Source: Spirochaetaceae bacterium (lineage in GTDB: Bacteria; Spirochaetota; Spirochaetia; DSM-27196; PWMO01). Taken from it: 64,000 nucleotides of DNA. Within the stretch, counting starts at the first letter, position 1, and each line of letters opens with the position of its first letter. Location of the stretch: assembly GCA_007693325.1 (NCBI GenBank), contig REDW01000104.1, positions 23,530-87,529 of the forward strand, in the 5' to 3' direction. Below, one piece after another: positions 41,008-51,273 of this stretch. Both the position numbers and the translations under genes were made by a program. The notes under the pieces were generated by a model. That model made no database searches, was not told the origin of the DNA, and was given only the letters and a program-made list of their open reading frames with translations.

Positions 41008-43310
41008 AACAGCTCACGCGCCTGTTGCTGCTAAGCGCCGTTGCTGCAGCGCTGACCGGCTGTACTACCGTTCGTTTTCTCGAAGAGGACCAGCAACTCT
41101 ACGTTGGGTCCAGTGTTGATGTTGATTCGGAAGAACGGGTGCGCGGTAAACGAGCGCTGGCATCGGATCTGCAGCAGGTGGTGCGCCCGCGGCCAAACAC
41201 CGCCTGGTTGGGCATCATGCGCCCGTGGGTCTGGGTCTATCACGTGGTTGGTGAGCCCGCGGAGCCTGGTTTGCGTTCATGGATATTTGAGCGCTTTGCC
41301 GAGGAGCCGGTGCTGTTTGAACAGGTGTCCGCTCAGGCCAACGCCGGGAGAATGCGCAGCTGGCTTGCCAATCACGGCTATTTCGAAGCCGAGGTAGACT
41401 ATCGTGTTGAAGAACGCCGCCGGCGCGCAGGGTTGGCGTATGAGGTTAGCGTGCATCCGCCGTACCGGATCGGCTCGATCAGCTGGCCGCAGGACGACGG
41501 TGAACTCGCGGCGGCAATTCGTGCCCACGCCGGCGAGACCTTGATCAGAGCCGGCGATCAATACCTGCTGGAGACCTTGCGCGAGGAACGCATCCGCATC
41601 GATCGCGCCTTGAAGGACGACGGATTCTACGCGTTCTCGCCCGAGTTGCTGCTTTTTGAGGCCGAGCTTGACCAGCAGGCCTCAACCGTAGCGCTCGAGC
41701 TGACGGTCAAAGACGACACGCCTGCGCGTGCTCGGCGGCGGTATCCGATAGAAGAAATAACGGTGTACGCCGAGCACAGCCCCGGGCGCGACGCGGCCCC
41801 CGATGACGCCGCAACTATCGAGATTGCACCGCGCTACTCCTACCTGACCAGCGAGTTTCGCGTACGGCCGGAGGTGGTGGCGCAGGCTATTCTGTTTGAA
41901 CCGGGGGACATGTACAGCCGTGCCGCTCACCTGGCTACCATCAACCGCCTGATGGGGCTTGGGATCTATCGGTTTGTCAACATCCGCTACGAGTTCAACG
42001 AGCAGAGCGAGGCACTGCACGCAATTGTCTATCTGACGCCCGCGCGCGAGAAAGTCATCGAGGGCGAGCTGCAGATGGTCACACGGTCAAACGATTTTGC
42101 CGGTCCCGGACTGCAGTTGCGCTATCGGGACCGCAACGCCTTCGGCGGTGCTGAAGAGTTCAGCATCGATACTACCTCCGCATTTGAGACGCGGCTTGGA
42201 ACCGAGGAGTTTGAGCTCGATTCGTGGGAGCTCGGTGCCGAGATGCGCCTTACGCTGCCGCGGGTGGTAGCGCCGTTCTTTCGTGACGCCGGTGGCAATG
42301 CAGCGGTACTGCCGCGAACCCGGATCAGCGCCGGGTACAACACGCTTACCCGCGTTGATACCTATCGGCTGGACCAGATCTCCGGATCGTTCGGCTACGA
42401 TTGGAGTCCGAGCCGCGAAATCCGCCACCAGCTGCGGCCGCTGGACGTAACCCTGGTTCGCCCGCGCGATTTCAGCAGCGATTTCAGTGAGCTGTTGCGG
42501 CAGAATCCCAGCCTGCAGCGCAGCTTTGAGGAACAGTTCATCATCGGCAGTTCGTATGCATTCTCTTTCAACGATCAGGCGGTCACCCGCCGGCGCAATC
42601 AAACGGTACTGAATGTCGGCGTTGACCTTGCCGGTACGCTGCTGAGCCTGGTCTACGGCCAGTTTGAATCGCGTGAACCGGACCCCGATGACCCGTTTCT
42701 GATACTGGAGACACCGTACTCGCAGTTCGCGCGCCTGGAGACTGATGTGCGCTACTTTGTGCCGGTGACCGAGCAGAGCAAGATCGCCGCACGGCTGGTT
42801 GCCGGTGCGGGTTACGCGTTTGGCAACTCTTCTGCGCTGCCGCGCGTCAAGCAGTTCTCTGTTGGCGGGACCAACAGTATTCGGGCGTTCCAGGGGCGTA
42901 CCATCGGTCCGGGTGCCGTAGCGCCGGAGTCCGACGGCGGACCAGCGCTGGAGCGTAGCGGAGATATGCGGCTGGAAGCCAACCTCGAGTACCGCTTCCC
43001 GATTGTCGGGTTTCTCAAAGGCGCGGTCTTCAGCGATGCGGGTAACATCTGGATGCTGGGCGATGAAGAAAGCGAGGATACCGGGCTGTTTGATCCGCGA
43101 ACCTTTATGGAGCAATCCGCGGTGGGTGCCGGAATTGGGTTGCGCATTGACCCCGGGTTGTTTGTGCTGCGACTCGACGCCGCCGCGCCCTTGCGCAAGC
43201 CGTGGCTGGAGCGCGGTGAGCGCTGGGTGGTCGATGAAATCGATCTGACGGCGCGCCAGTGGCGCCGTGATAACCTGGTGTTTAACCTGGCAATCGGCTA
43301 TCCGTACTGA
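41004..43310 (+). CDS. BamA/TamA-superfamily outer membrane protein with lipoprotein signal (TamL-like)
   Basis: MKQLTRLLLLSAVAAALTGCTTVRFLEEDQQLY lipobox; POTRA-like region; barrel motif VGGTNSIRAFQGRTIGPG. Confidence 0.9.
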   Translation: MKQLTRLLLLSAVAAALTGCTTVRFLEEDQQLYVGSSVDVDSEERVRGKRALASDLQQVVRPRPNTAWLGIMRPWVWVYHVVGEPAEPGLRSWIFERFAEEPVLFEQVSAQANAGRMRSWLANHGYFEAEVDYRVEERRRRAGLAYEVSVHPPYRIGSISWPQDDGELAAAIRAHAGETLIRAGDQYLLETLREERIRIDRALKDDGFYAFSPELLLFEAELDQQASTVALELTVKDDTPARARRRYPIEEITVYAEHSPGRDAAPDDAATIEIAPRYSYLTSEFRVRPEVVAQAILFEPGDMYSRAAHLATINRLMGLGIYRFVNIRYEFNEQSEALHAIVYLTPAREKVIEGELQMVTRSNDFAGPGLQLRYRDRNAFGGAEEFSIDTTSAFETRLGTEEFELDSWELGAEMRLTLPRVVAPFFRDAGGNAAVLPRTRISAGYNTLTRVDTYRLDQISGSFGYDWSPSREIRHQLRPLDVTLVRPRDFSSDFSELLRQNPSLQRSFEEQFIIGSSYAFSFNDQAVTRRRNQTVLNVGVDLAGTLLSLVYGQFESREPDPDDPFLILETPYSQFARLETDVRYFVPVTEQSKIAARLVAGAGYAFGNSSALPRVKQFSVGGTNSIRAFQGRTIGPGAVAPESDGGPALERSGDMRLEANLEYRFPIVGFLKGAVFSDAGNIWMLGDEESEDTGLFDPRTFMEQSAVGAGIGLRIDPGLFVLRLDAAAPLRKPWLERGERWVVDEIDLTARQWRRDNLVFNLAIGYPY

Positions 43311-43324
43311 CTCTTCTGGCTGCC

Positions 43325-43359
43325 ACCCTACCGCCGGCGCTCTGCGCCGGCGGTAGGGT
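43325..43359. terminator. Long perfect hairpin between convergent genes (possible bidirectional terminator)
   Basis: ACCCTACCGCCGGCGC-TCT-GCGCCGGCGGTAGGGT: 16-bp stem, 3-nt loop, no clear U-tract. Confidence 0.7.
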
Positions 43360-43367
43360 TCAGGGCT

Positions 43368-45473
43368 CTAAAACTCCTCGAAGTCCGCGTCGTCGCTGTC
43401 CGGTTGCGCGCCACGTTCGTTGATATTTGCAAGCGTTATGCCGGTCTGCTGGCCTCCGCCGTTGCCTTGCGGCGCGTGGGCGTGCTGTGGCTGCCGCTGC
43501 TGCCGAGGCGCGGTAGCGCTGCCGCCGCGGTGCTGCTGTGCCGGGGCTGCGAGCGCGGTCCGCGGTGCGCCGGCAAGCGCTGCCTGGCCATCCTTCAGTT
43601 TGAAGAAGCGCATCGTCTCGTCGAGCTGATTGGACTGGCTCGAGAGCTCTTCGGCCATTGAGGCGAGCTCTTCGCTGGCGGAGGCGTTCTGCTGTACTAC
43701 CTGATCGAGCTGCGTCAGCGCTTTGTTGATCTGCTCGGTGCCGGAACGCTGCTCGTTACTGGCCATGCTGATCTCTTCCACCAGTTCCGCGGTGCGCTTG
43801 ATATCCGGTACGATCTTCTTGAGCATCTCGCCGGCTTCTTCGGCCACCGATACGCTGCGCGAGGAGAGCTCGCTGATCTCACCGGCTGCCTTCTGACTGC
43901 GCTCGGCCAGTTTACGGACTTCACTGGCTACCACGGCAAAGCCCTTGCCGTGCTCGCCGGCCCGTGCGGCTTCAATAGCGGCGTTGAGCGCCAGCAGGTT
44001 GGTGTTGCGCGCGATCTCTTCGATGATGCCGATCTTTTCAGCGATCTCTTTCATGGCCGATACGGTGTTATCAACCGCTTCTCCGCCGGCCTCGGCGTTC
44101 TGCGCCGACTGTTGCGCGATGGACTGGGTCTGCTGCGCGTTGTCTGCGTTCTGGCGGATGTTGCTGCCCATCTCTTCCATGCTGGAGCTGACTTCTTCGG
44201 CGGCGGCGGCCTGCTCGGTAGCTCCCTGAGACATTTCCTGAGCGGTGGAGCTCATCTGACCGCTGCCGGAGGCAACGTTCTGCGCCGCGGCCTGCACGCT
44301 CTGCACCACATCGGTGAGTTTGTCCGACATCCGCCGCATGGCGTCGGCGAGTACGCCGATCTCGTCTCTCTGGTTGACCTCCAGCGTGCCGGTCATGTCG
44401 CCGTCGGCCAGCCGCTGGGCAAAGGCAACCCCGAGCGCTACCGGACGGGTGATGGCGCGCGTAAGAATGACACCCAGAACCAGCGCCAGCAGCACCCCGA
44501 TTATCATGCCGATGATGGCAACTCCCTGAACGCGCGCGCCGTCGGCGGCGGCGGTGGCGATTGCCTGTTCGGCCACCTGTTCATTGATATGAATGATCTG
44601 GGCGAGAAGGTCGGTAGCGGCGGTCTGACGTTCAACCGCTATGGTCATAGCCTGGGCGTGCATGCTGTCGTACAGATCGTCAACACGCTCCGCCTCGGTC
44701 AACAGTTGGTCGAAATCACTGAAGACGTCATCTGCAGCAGGACGCATGGTGGAGGTGTATTCGGCAATCGCTGCCTGCCTGTTACCGGCCTGCATCGCCT
44801 GGCGAATGCGCGCCACGCTGGCGTGAAACTGGTTGTGCGGCGCCTGGACATCGCTCAGTGCGCGAGCAATCTCGGGGTTGGTTGTCTGATAGCCGGCCAT
44901 CCAGCGGCCGAAGTTACACGCCGTGGGATCCTCGCCGCCGCTGAAAGCCTCGCCGGTCAGAATGTAGTTGGTAACGCGGCCCATCAGCTCGTGGTGGTCA
45001 CCGATAAACCCTGTGAAGCGCCCCACGTACGCATCGGGATTGAGAATGTCGGTCTGCTCGATGTCGCGCGACATCTGCACAAAATCGTTGTTGACCTCGA
45101 CCCAGGCGTTCCATGCCAGGACAAACTCGTTCCAGAGCCGCTCTTCTTCGGCAGTTTGCGGCAGTGGTTCGTATACGGCCCACGCGCGCTGGTAGTTGTC
45201 ACGCGAGCGAGCGATATTGGCGTACTGCTGTTCGCGTTCTTCCTGGGACATGCGTGGGTTGAGCAGCGAGCGCAGCGCGATGCGGACGGCGTTACTCTCG
45301 CTTTCAATAATCAAGAGGTTCTCAATGCTCGGCAGCCGTACCTCGCCAACCTCTTCAACGTGCTCGTTCAGCTGCAGGGCGCCGACCCAGCCGAACAGCC
45401 CGACCACCAACACGATCAACGCTACTACGGAGAACCCTCCGATCAGTTTGACCCCTAATTTGATATTCTTCAT
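43368..45473 (-). CDS. methyl-accepting chemotaxis protein with extracytoplasmic CZB-like motif
   Basis: TM1 and TM2, HAMP, hairpin signalling core [42 protein letters not shown]-term DFEEF. Confidence 0.95.
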   Translation of the reverse strand: MKNIKLGVKLIGGFSVVALIVLVVGLFGWVGALQLNEHVEEVGEVRLPSIENLLIIESESNAVRIALRSLLNPRMSQEEREQQYANIARSRDNYQRAWAVYEPLPQTAEEERLWNEFVLAWNAWVEVNNDFVQMSRDIEQTDILNPDAYVGRFTGFIGDHHELMGRVTNYILTGEAFSGGEDPTACNFGRWMAGYQTTNPEIARALSDVQAPHNQFHASVARIRQAMQAGNRQAAIAEYTSTMRPAADDVFSDFDQLLTEAERVDDLYDSMHAQAMTIAVERQTAATDLLAQIIHINEQVAEQAIATAAADGARVQGVAIIGMIIGVLLALVLGVILTRAITRPVALGVAFAQRLADGDMTGTLEVNQRDEIGVLADAMRRMSDKLTDVVQSVQAAAQNVASGSGQMSSTAQEMSQGATEQAAAAEEVSSSMEEMGSNIRQNADNAQQTQSIAQQSAQNAEAGGEAVDNTVSAMKEIAEKIGIIEEIARNTNLLALNAAIEAARAGEHGKGFAVVASEVRKLAERSQKAAGEISELSSRSVSVAEEAGEMLKKIVPDIKRTAELVEEISMASNEQRSGTEQINKALTQLDQVVQQNASASEELASMAEELSSQSNQLDETMRFFKLKDGQAALAGAPRTALAAPAQQHRGGSATAPRQQRQPQHAHAPQGNGGGQQTGITLANINERGAQPDSDDADFEEF

Positions 45474-45545
45474 TGTGCACCTCTACGCTGGTCCCTTGAC
45501 AGGGTACGTGTGTATCTGCGGTCTGTCCGACCACTCATTTAGCGT

Positions 45546-45574
45546 AGTTTAGTGCTTTCACTCAATTATGTCAA
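45546..45574 (-). promoter_or_regulatory. sigma70-type promoter for the MCP gene
   Basis: Minus strand TTGACA-N17-TAAACT. Confidence 0.7.
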
Positions 45575-45580
45575 GAAACT

Positions 45581-47779
45581 TTAATGGTGAATTTTGCGCT
45601 CAGGTTTGGCGGTATCGGCGTCAATCAGCGACAGTGAAATCCGGCTGCGCACGCTGTCCACCGCCAGCACGGTTACCGTAACCGCCTCGCCGATAGCCAC
45701 CACCTCGTGCGGGTCGCGTACAAAGCGATCGGCAAGTTTGCTGATGTGCACCAGACCGTCCTGGTGCACCCCGATATCAACAAAGGCGCCGAAGGCCGCT
45801 ATGTTGGTCACAATTCCCGGCAGGCGCATGCCCGCCGCCAGATCTTCCAGCGAGTGCACATCGGCGAAGCGCAGCGGCTCAAGAACGCCGCGCGGATCGC
45901 GGCCCGGTCGCTCCAGTTCGCCGATGATGTCGTTCAGCGTAGCAAACCCTACATCGCCGCGCACGTAACGCTGTGGCTCGATGTGCGCGCGCGCTTCGGG
46001 GTTGGTCATCAGCTCGGAAACCGTCACGCCCAGGTCAACGGCGATGCTGCGCACCAGATCGTAGCGTTCCGGGTGCACGCCACCGGCATCCAGCGGTTCA
46101 GCGCCGCCGCTGATGCGCAGAAATCCGGCACACTGTTCAAACGCTTTGGGACCCAGGCCGGGAACCTCGAGCAATTGATCCCGGCGGCTGAATCCGCCGC
46201 GGCTGCTGCGATACTCAACTACCGCGCGCGCCAGGCGCGGCCCCAGGCCGGCAACGTAGGAGATCAGCGATATCCCGGCGCCGTTCAGGTCAACGCCAAC
46301 GCGGTTGACGCATCTGACCACTACCTGATCGAGCGCCTTGTGCAGCGCCTTCTGGTCTACGTCGTGCTGGTACTGGCCAACGCCGATGCTTCTGGGTTCG
46401 ATCTTGACCAGCTCAGAGAGCGGATCGGCCAGGCGGCGTCCGATGGAGACCGCGCCGCGTACGGTCACGTCGTGCTCGGGCAGCTCTTCGCGCGCCAGCG
46501 CGGACGCCGAGTAGACCGATGCACCGCTCTCGTTCACCGAAACCACCGGGATGCCGAGCTCCAGTGCCTCGATGAAGCTCTGTACATCGCGCCCGCCGGT
46601 GCCGTTGCCAACAGCAACGGCGTCGATATGGTGGCGCAACACCAGCGTACGGATAGTCTCGGCGGCGTGATCGGTCTTGTTGTGCGGCGGCAGCGGGAAG
46701 ATGGTGTCGCTGCAGAGCAGCTCGGCGTGTGGATCGAGACAGACCAGCTTGCAGCCGGTGCGCAGGCCGGGATCGATAGCCAGGATTGCGCTATCGGGCA
46801 GCGGCGGCGCCATCAGCAGCTGTTCCAGGTTGTGCGCAAAGATCGATATTGCGGTGGCGTCGGCGCGGCGCTTGAGCGCGGCGCGTTGCTCGTTCTCCAG
46901 CGACGGAATCAGCAGCCGCGTGCAGCCGTCGCGCAGCGCGGGCTCGATCTGCCCGGCGCACGGGGCTGAGTAGGGCTGGGGAACCGCAGCGGCACACTCC
47001 GTTCCCAGGTGGTCCCAGCGGACTTTGCAGCGCATCACCAGTGCGGTGACAACGTCTATAACGGTTGCCTCGCTTGGGCGGACCGAGACACTCAGAAAAC
47101 CCCGGCGTTCGCCGCGCAGCATTGCCAGAATGCGGTGCGACGGCGCCCCGGCAGCCGGCTCGCTGTGATCAAAGTAGTCTTTGTAGTGTTGCGCTTTCCC
47201 TTCTGCGCTGACGCCGCGCTTGCGCGAGGCTGCCAGCTGAGCCTTGTCTTCAAACAGTTGGCGAACCGCCGCGCGGACTTCGGGATGCTCGGCAATCCAC
47301 TCGGCCAGTATGTCGCGCGCAGCGGCCAGCGCCTCGAGGTCTGCTTCAACCGCCGCCTGCGGCCGGTTGAGCAGGATCTGCTGCGCCAGCGGTGCCAGGC
47401 CGGCCTCTATGGCGACGGCGGCGCGGGTCCTGCGGCGGGGTTTGTACGGGGCATAGAGGTCTTCCAGCTCAGCCGGCGTGGCTGCAGCCTCCAGGCGAGC
47501 GGCGAGCTGTGGGGTCAACACCCCCTGTTTCTGCAGCGATGTTCTGATTGTGTCACGCCGCGCTTCGCGCGCCTGGACTGTGTCACGTGCATCGCTTATG
47601 GCGCCGATGGCCACTTCATCGAGGCCTCCGGTGCGTTCCTTGCGGTAGCGTGCGATAAACGGAAGCGTTGCCCCCTGGTCCAGCAGTTCAATGACCGCGC
47701 CAATCTGCGCCCGTTGCGGCCGGGACGCTGCGTCGGCGAGTTGGCGCTCGATGCGTTCTGCGAGTTGCTGTGTTTCCAT
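45581..47779 (-). CDS. tex: Tex-family RNA-binding transcription accessory protein
   Basis: QGATLPFIARYRKERTGGLDE; LAIDPGLRTGCKLVCLD; C-terminal S1 domain MRLPGIVTNIAAFGAFVDIGVHQDGLVHISKLA. Confidence 0.96.
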   Translation of the reverse strand: METQQLAERIERQLADAASRPQRAQIGAVIELLDQGATLPFIARYRKERTGGLDEVAIGAISDARDTVQAREARRDTIRTSLQKQGVLTPQLAARLEAAATPAELEDLYAPYKPRRRTRAAVAIEAGLAPLAQQILLNRPQAAVEADLEALAAARDILAEWIAEHPEVRAAVRQLFEDKAQLAASRKRGVSAEGKAQHYKDYFDHSEPAAGAPSHRILAMLRGERRGFLSVSVRPSEATVIDVVTALVMRCKVRWDHLGTECAAAVPQPYSAPCAGQIEPALRDGCTRLLIPSLENEQRAALKRRADATAISIFAHNLEQLLMAPPLPDSAILAIDPGLRTGCKLVCLDPHAELLCSDTIFPLPPHNKTDHAAETIRTLVLRHHIDAVAVGNGTGGRDVQSFIEALELGIPVVSVNESGASVYSASALAREELPEHDVTVRGAVSIGRRLADPLSELVKIEPRSIGVGQYQHDVDQKALHKALDQVVVRCVNRVGVDLNGAGISLISYVAGLGPRLARAVVEYRSSRGGFSRRDQLLEVPGLGPKAFEQCAGFLRISGGAEPLDAGGVHPERYDLVRSIAVDLGVTVSELMTNPEARAHIEPQRYVRGDVGFATLNDIIGELERPGRDPRGVLEPLRFADVHSLEDLAAGMRLPGIVTNIAAFGAFVDIGVHQDGLVHISKLADRFVRDPHEVVAIGEAVTVTVLAVDSVRSRISLSLIDADTAKPERKIHH

Positions 47780-47965
47780 GGCTTTGCACATGCAAACACA
47801 GCTATGATGATGTGTCAATTGAAGCGCCGGACTGAGGCGGACGCCTGGCGCATACTCTGAGAAAGAATGGCAAACCGCCTTTGCGCGGTCTGTAGTCTGT
47901 ACGGCAGCGCACAGACGCCGCGCGGAGCTGTTAGTACATTGATTAGCAGACGGGAGAACCAACCA

Positions 47966-49894
47966 ATGGCGGTTACCAATTCCAACAAGACACCCAAGAA
48001 ACGCGTAAACATCTCTATGTGGCACATAATGCTGGCGGTGATCGCCATGACGGTGTTGCGGCCTGTGGTGCTTTCCATGTTCAGCCCGGCGCCGGCTGTG
48101 CTCTCTTACAGCGAGTTCAAGTCCGCGGTCCGGCAGGGAGCAGTCGACAGCGTGGTTATCGGTACGGAACGGATTGAAGGTACGCTGCGCGATGGAGCAG
48201 CGTTCCGGACGGTGCGTGTCGAAGACCAGGCGCTGCTTGCGGTTCTGGAGGAGCAGCGCGTCGAGGTGCATGGGCGCGTGGCGAGCCCATTACTCGGCTG
48301 GCTGCTGCCGCTGGGACTGATGCTGGGGGTGTCGTTCATGCTGATGCAGCGGCTGCGCAAGGGAGGCGGTATGGGCGCAGGACTGTTCTCCTTCAGCAAG
48401 AGCAAGGCGCGCATGACCGAGGGTGAACAGAGTGGTGTCACGTTCGATGATATCGGTGGCGCCGGAGAGGCGGTCACCGATCTGCGCGAAATCACCGAAT
48501 TCCTCAAGAGTCCGGAGCAGTTCCAGCGGCTGGGCGGAAAGATGCCCAAAGGCGTGCTTTTGGTAGGCCCCCCGGGAACCGGCAAGACACTGCTTGCCAG
48601 AGCCACCGCCGGAGAGGCGGGCGTTCCATTTTTCTCGCTCAGCGGCGCCGAGTTTGTAGAGATGTTTGTCGGCGTTGGGGCTTCACGGGTGCGCGATCTC
48701 TTTGTGCAGGCCAAGAAGAAAGCGCCTGCTATCATTTTCATTGACGAGATAGATGCAATCGGCGGTCGCAGGGCGGCCGGAGCCGGCTTCGGCGGCGGAC
48801 ACGACGAGCGAGAGCAGACTCTGAACCAGCTGCTGGCGGAAATGGACGGTTTTCAGCCAACCACCGGACTGATGCTGATTGCCGCCACCAATCGCCCGGA
48901 AGTGCTCGATGCGGCGCTGCTGCGCCCGGGACGATTCGACCGCCGGGTTGTAGTCGGACTGCCCGACCTCAGCGGGCGTCTCGAGATACTGAAGATACAC
49001 ACCAGCGGCATAACCCTCGACGCGGATGTTGAACTCGAGAATCTTGCACGCATTACCCCCGGATTCTCCGGGGCCGACGTTGCCAACGTCATAAACGAGG
49101 CGGCGCTGCTGGCCTCGCGCGACGACAAGGATGCGGTTGCCGCAGCGGATTTTGACAGTGCAATCGAACGGGTTATAGCCGGATCGGAGCGCAGAACGCG
49201 TGCCATGAACGAGCACGAGAAACGGGTAGTCGCCGCGCACGAGGCAGGCCATGCTCTTGCGGCAGCGCTTCTGCCGAATGTGGATCCGGTACACAAGGTC
49301 AGCATCATACCTCGCGGTAACGCGCTGGGGTACACCTGGCAGCGCCCGGTGGAGGACCGCTACATCATGGGACAGAACGAGTTACAGGATCGGCTTGTGG
49401 TGCTGCTCGGCGGTCGCGCTGCAGAGAAACTTGTCTTTGCCGAGGTCTCCACCGGCGCCGCCGATGACCTTGCACGCGCCACGGATCTGGCACGGCGAAT
49501 GGTGACCGAGTACGGCATGAGCGATGAATTGGGTCCCGTGCGACTTGCAGCGGATCTGCAGGCCCAGTACCTCGGCGCCCCGGGGCATCTCGATTCCTCC
49601 GTCAGCGCGGTCACCGCGGCGCGTGTCGATAATGAAACGGCTCGCATCGTGCGCGAGGCGCTCGATCAGGCAGTGCGGCTGCTGTCGGTCAACCGGGCGG
49701 CGCTGGATGCGCTCACTCACCGACTCTGTGACAAGGAGACGGTGAACGGCGCCGAGATCACGGAGCTTCTGGCAAAGGCCAAGAAGACTCCATCGGCCAA
49801 GGACGCGGGGGCCGCTGCCGCCCCGCGTTTAAAGACCAAGGCCCTCCAGCATACCCCGACCAGCGCCGGGGTTGTAATTCTGGATAGCAGATGA
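47966..49894 (+). CDS. ftsH: ATP-dependent zinc metalloprotease FtsH
   Basis: [39 protein letters not shown] second region of homology. Confidence 0.97.
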   Translation: MAVTNSNKTPKKRVNISMWHIMLAVIAMTVLRPVVLSMFSPAPAVLSYSEFKSAVRQGAVDSVVIGTERIEGTLRDGAAFRTVRVEDQALLAVLEEQRVEVHGRVASPLLGWLLPLGLMLGVSFMLMQRLRKGGGMGAGLFSFSKSKARMTEGEQSGVTFDDIGGAGEAVTDLREITEFLKSPEQFQRLGGKMPKGVLLVGPPGTGKTLLARATAGEAGVPFFSLSGAEFVEMFVGVGASRVRDLFVQAKKKAPAIIFIDEIDAIGGRRAAGAGFGGGHDEREQTLNQLLAEMDGFQPTTGLMLIAATNRPEVLDAALLRPGRFDRRVVVGLPDLSGRLEILKIHTSGITLDADVELENLARITPGFSGADVANVINEAALLASRDDKDAVAAADFDSAIERVIAGSERRTRAMNEHEKRVVAAHEAGHALAAALLPNVDPVHKVSIIPRGNALGYTWQRPVEDRYIMGQNELQDRLVVLLGGRAAEKLVFAEVSTGAADDLARATDLARRMVTEYGMSDELGPVRLAADLQAQYLGAPGHLDSSVSAVTAARVDNETARIVREALDQAVRLLSVNRAALDALTHRLCDKETVNGAEITELLAKAKKTPSAKDAGAAAAPRLKTKALQHTPTSAGVVILDSR

Positions 49895-49964
49895 TCCTAT
49901 CCTTGACCGGCAGCCGACGCGGGTCTATCATGCAGTTATCACGCACAGAGTCAGGGGGCACATT

Positions 49965-51251
49965 GTGGCTGCGGAACCGTACAATGCTTTCGCCATTGCT
50001 CAGGCGCATTTCGATCGGGTTGCCGAAATGCTCGAACTCGATTCAGGGACGCGCACATTGCTGAGGCAGCCGATGCGCGAGTATGCTTTCAGTATCCCGG
50101 TTCGAATGCAGGATGGACGCAGTGAAGTGTTTCGTGGCTTCCGCGTTCAGTACAATGACGCACGCGGACCGGCCAAAGGAGGGATTCGGTTCCATCCGCT
50201 GGAAACACTCGACGGCATTCGCGCGCTTGCCGCCGCCATGGCCTGGAAGTGCGCCGTCGCGGACATCCCGCTCGGTGGCGGGAAGGGTGGAGTTGTGTGC
50301 GACCCGCATAATCTCACGCCAAACGAACTGGAAGGTATCTGCCGCGGCTGGGTGCGCCAGGTGGCGCGCGACATCGGCCCGTATCAGGATGTTCCAGCTC
50401 CCGACGTAATGACCACGTCACAACACATGCTGTGGATGCTTGATGAGTACGAAACCCTTGCCGGGGGCAGGTTCCCCGGTGCGTTTACCGGCAAGCCGGT
50501 CAGCATGGGTGGATCGCTTGGTCGGCGCGAGGCCACCGGTTTTGGATTGGTGTTTGCGCTGCGCGAGGCACTGCTGCGGCTGCATGTGAAGCCTGAAGCA
50601 ACAACCGCGGCGGTGCAGGGATTTGGTTCCGTGGGACAAGCTGCCATCGCCATGTACCACGAGCTCGGCGGTACGGTAATCGCGGTTGGCTGCTGGAATC
50701 AGGCGGACCAGAAATCGTACACCTTTCGCCGCGTGGAAGGAATAGACCTGGATGAGCTTGTTTCCATGACCGACCGATTCGGCGACATAAGCAAGTCACG
50801 CGCCGAAGAAGCCGGCTATGAAGTGCTGCCCGGCGAAGCGTGGCTGGAGCAGGATGTTGACATTCTCATACCGGCAGCGCTGGAGAATCAGATCACCGAA
50901 CAGAACGTCGGCCGCATACCCGATTGTGTGCGGGTTGTCGCCGAGGGCGCCAACGGTCCAACAACTCCTGAAGCCGACCGTGAACTGAACCGTCGTGGAG
51001 TCTACATCATCCCCGATATTCTCGGCAACGCGGGCGGCGTTACCTGCAGCTACTTTGAGCAGGTGCAGAGTAATACCAACTACTTCTGGGAAAAAGACGA
51101 GGTTATCGGTAAACTGAATGTGAAGATGACGTCAGCGTTTCTTGATGTGGCGGAGTTTGCCGAGAAGAAGAAACTCTCGATGCGTGACGCCGCGTATGTT
51201 ATCGGCGTTGACCGCGTGGCTCGTGCATGCCGCGACCGCGGGTGGGTCTGA
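49965..51251 (+). CDS. gdhA: Glu/Leu/Phe/Val dehydrogenase (glutamate dehydrogenase)
   Basis: GPAKGGIRFHP, PLGGGKGGVVCDP, GFGSVGQAA; GTG start. Confidence 0.95.
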   Translation: MAAEPYNAFAIAQAHFDRVAEMLELDSGTRTLLRQPMREYAFSIPVRMQDGRSEVFRGFRVQYNDARGPAKGGIRFHPLETLDGIRALAAAMAWKCAVADIPLGGGKGGVVCDPHNLTPNELEGICRGWVRQVARDIGPYQDVPAPDVMTTSQHMLWMLDEYETLAGGRFPGAFTGKPVSMGGSLGRREATGFGLVFALREALLRLHVKPEATTAAVQGFGSVGQAAIAMYHELGGTVIAVGCWNQADQKSYTFRRVEGIDLDELVSMTDRFGDISKSRAEEAGYEVLPGEAWLEQDVDILIPAALENQITEQNVGRIPDCVRVVAEGANGPTTPEADRELNRRGVYIIPDILGNAGGVTCSYFEQVQSNTNYFWEKDEVIGKLNVKMTSAFLDVAEFAEKKKLSMRDAAYVIGVDRVARACRDRGWV

Positions 51252-51273
51252 GAGATACGGGCTGGTCGAAGCG

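Noticed and set aside
43950-45458. 502-aa plus-strand ORF antisense to the MCP gene
   Set aside because: Shadow ORF from high GC; no recognisable domain, while the opposite strand encodes a complete MCP
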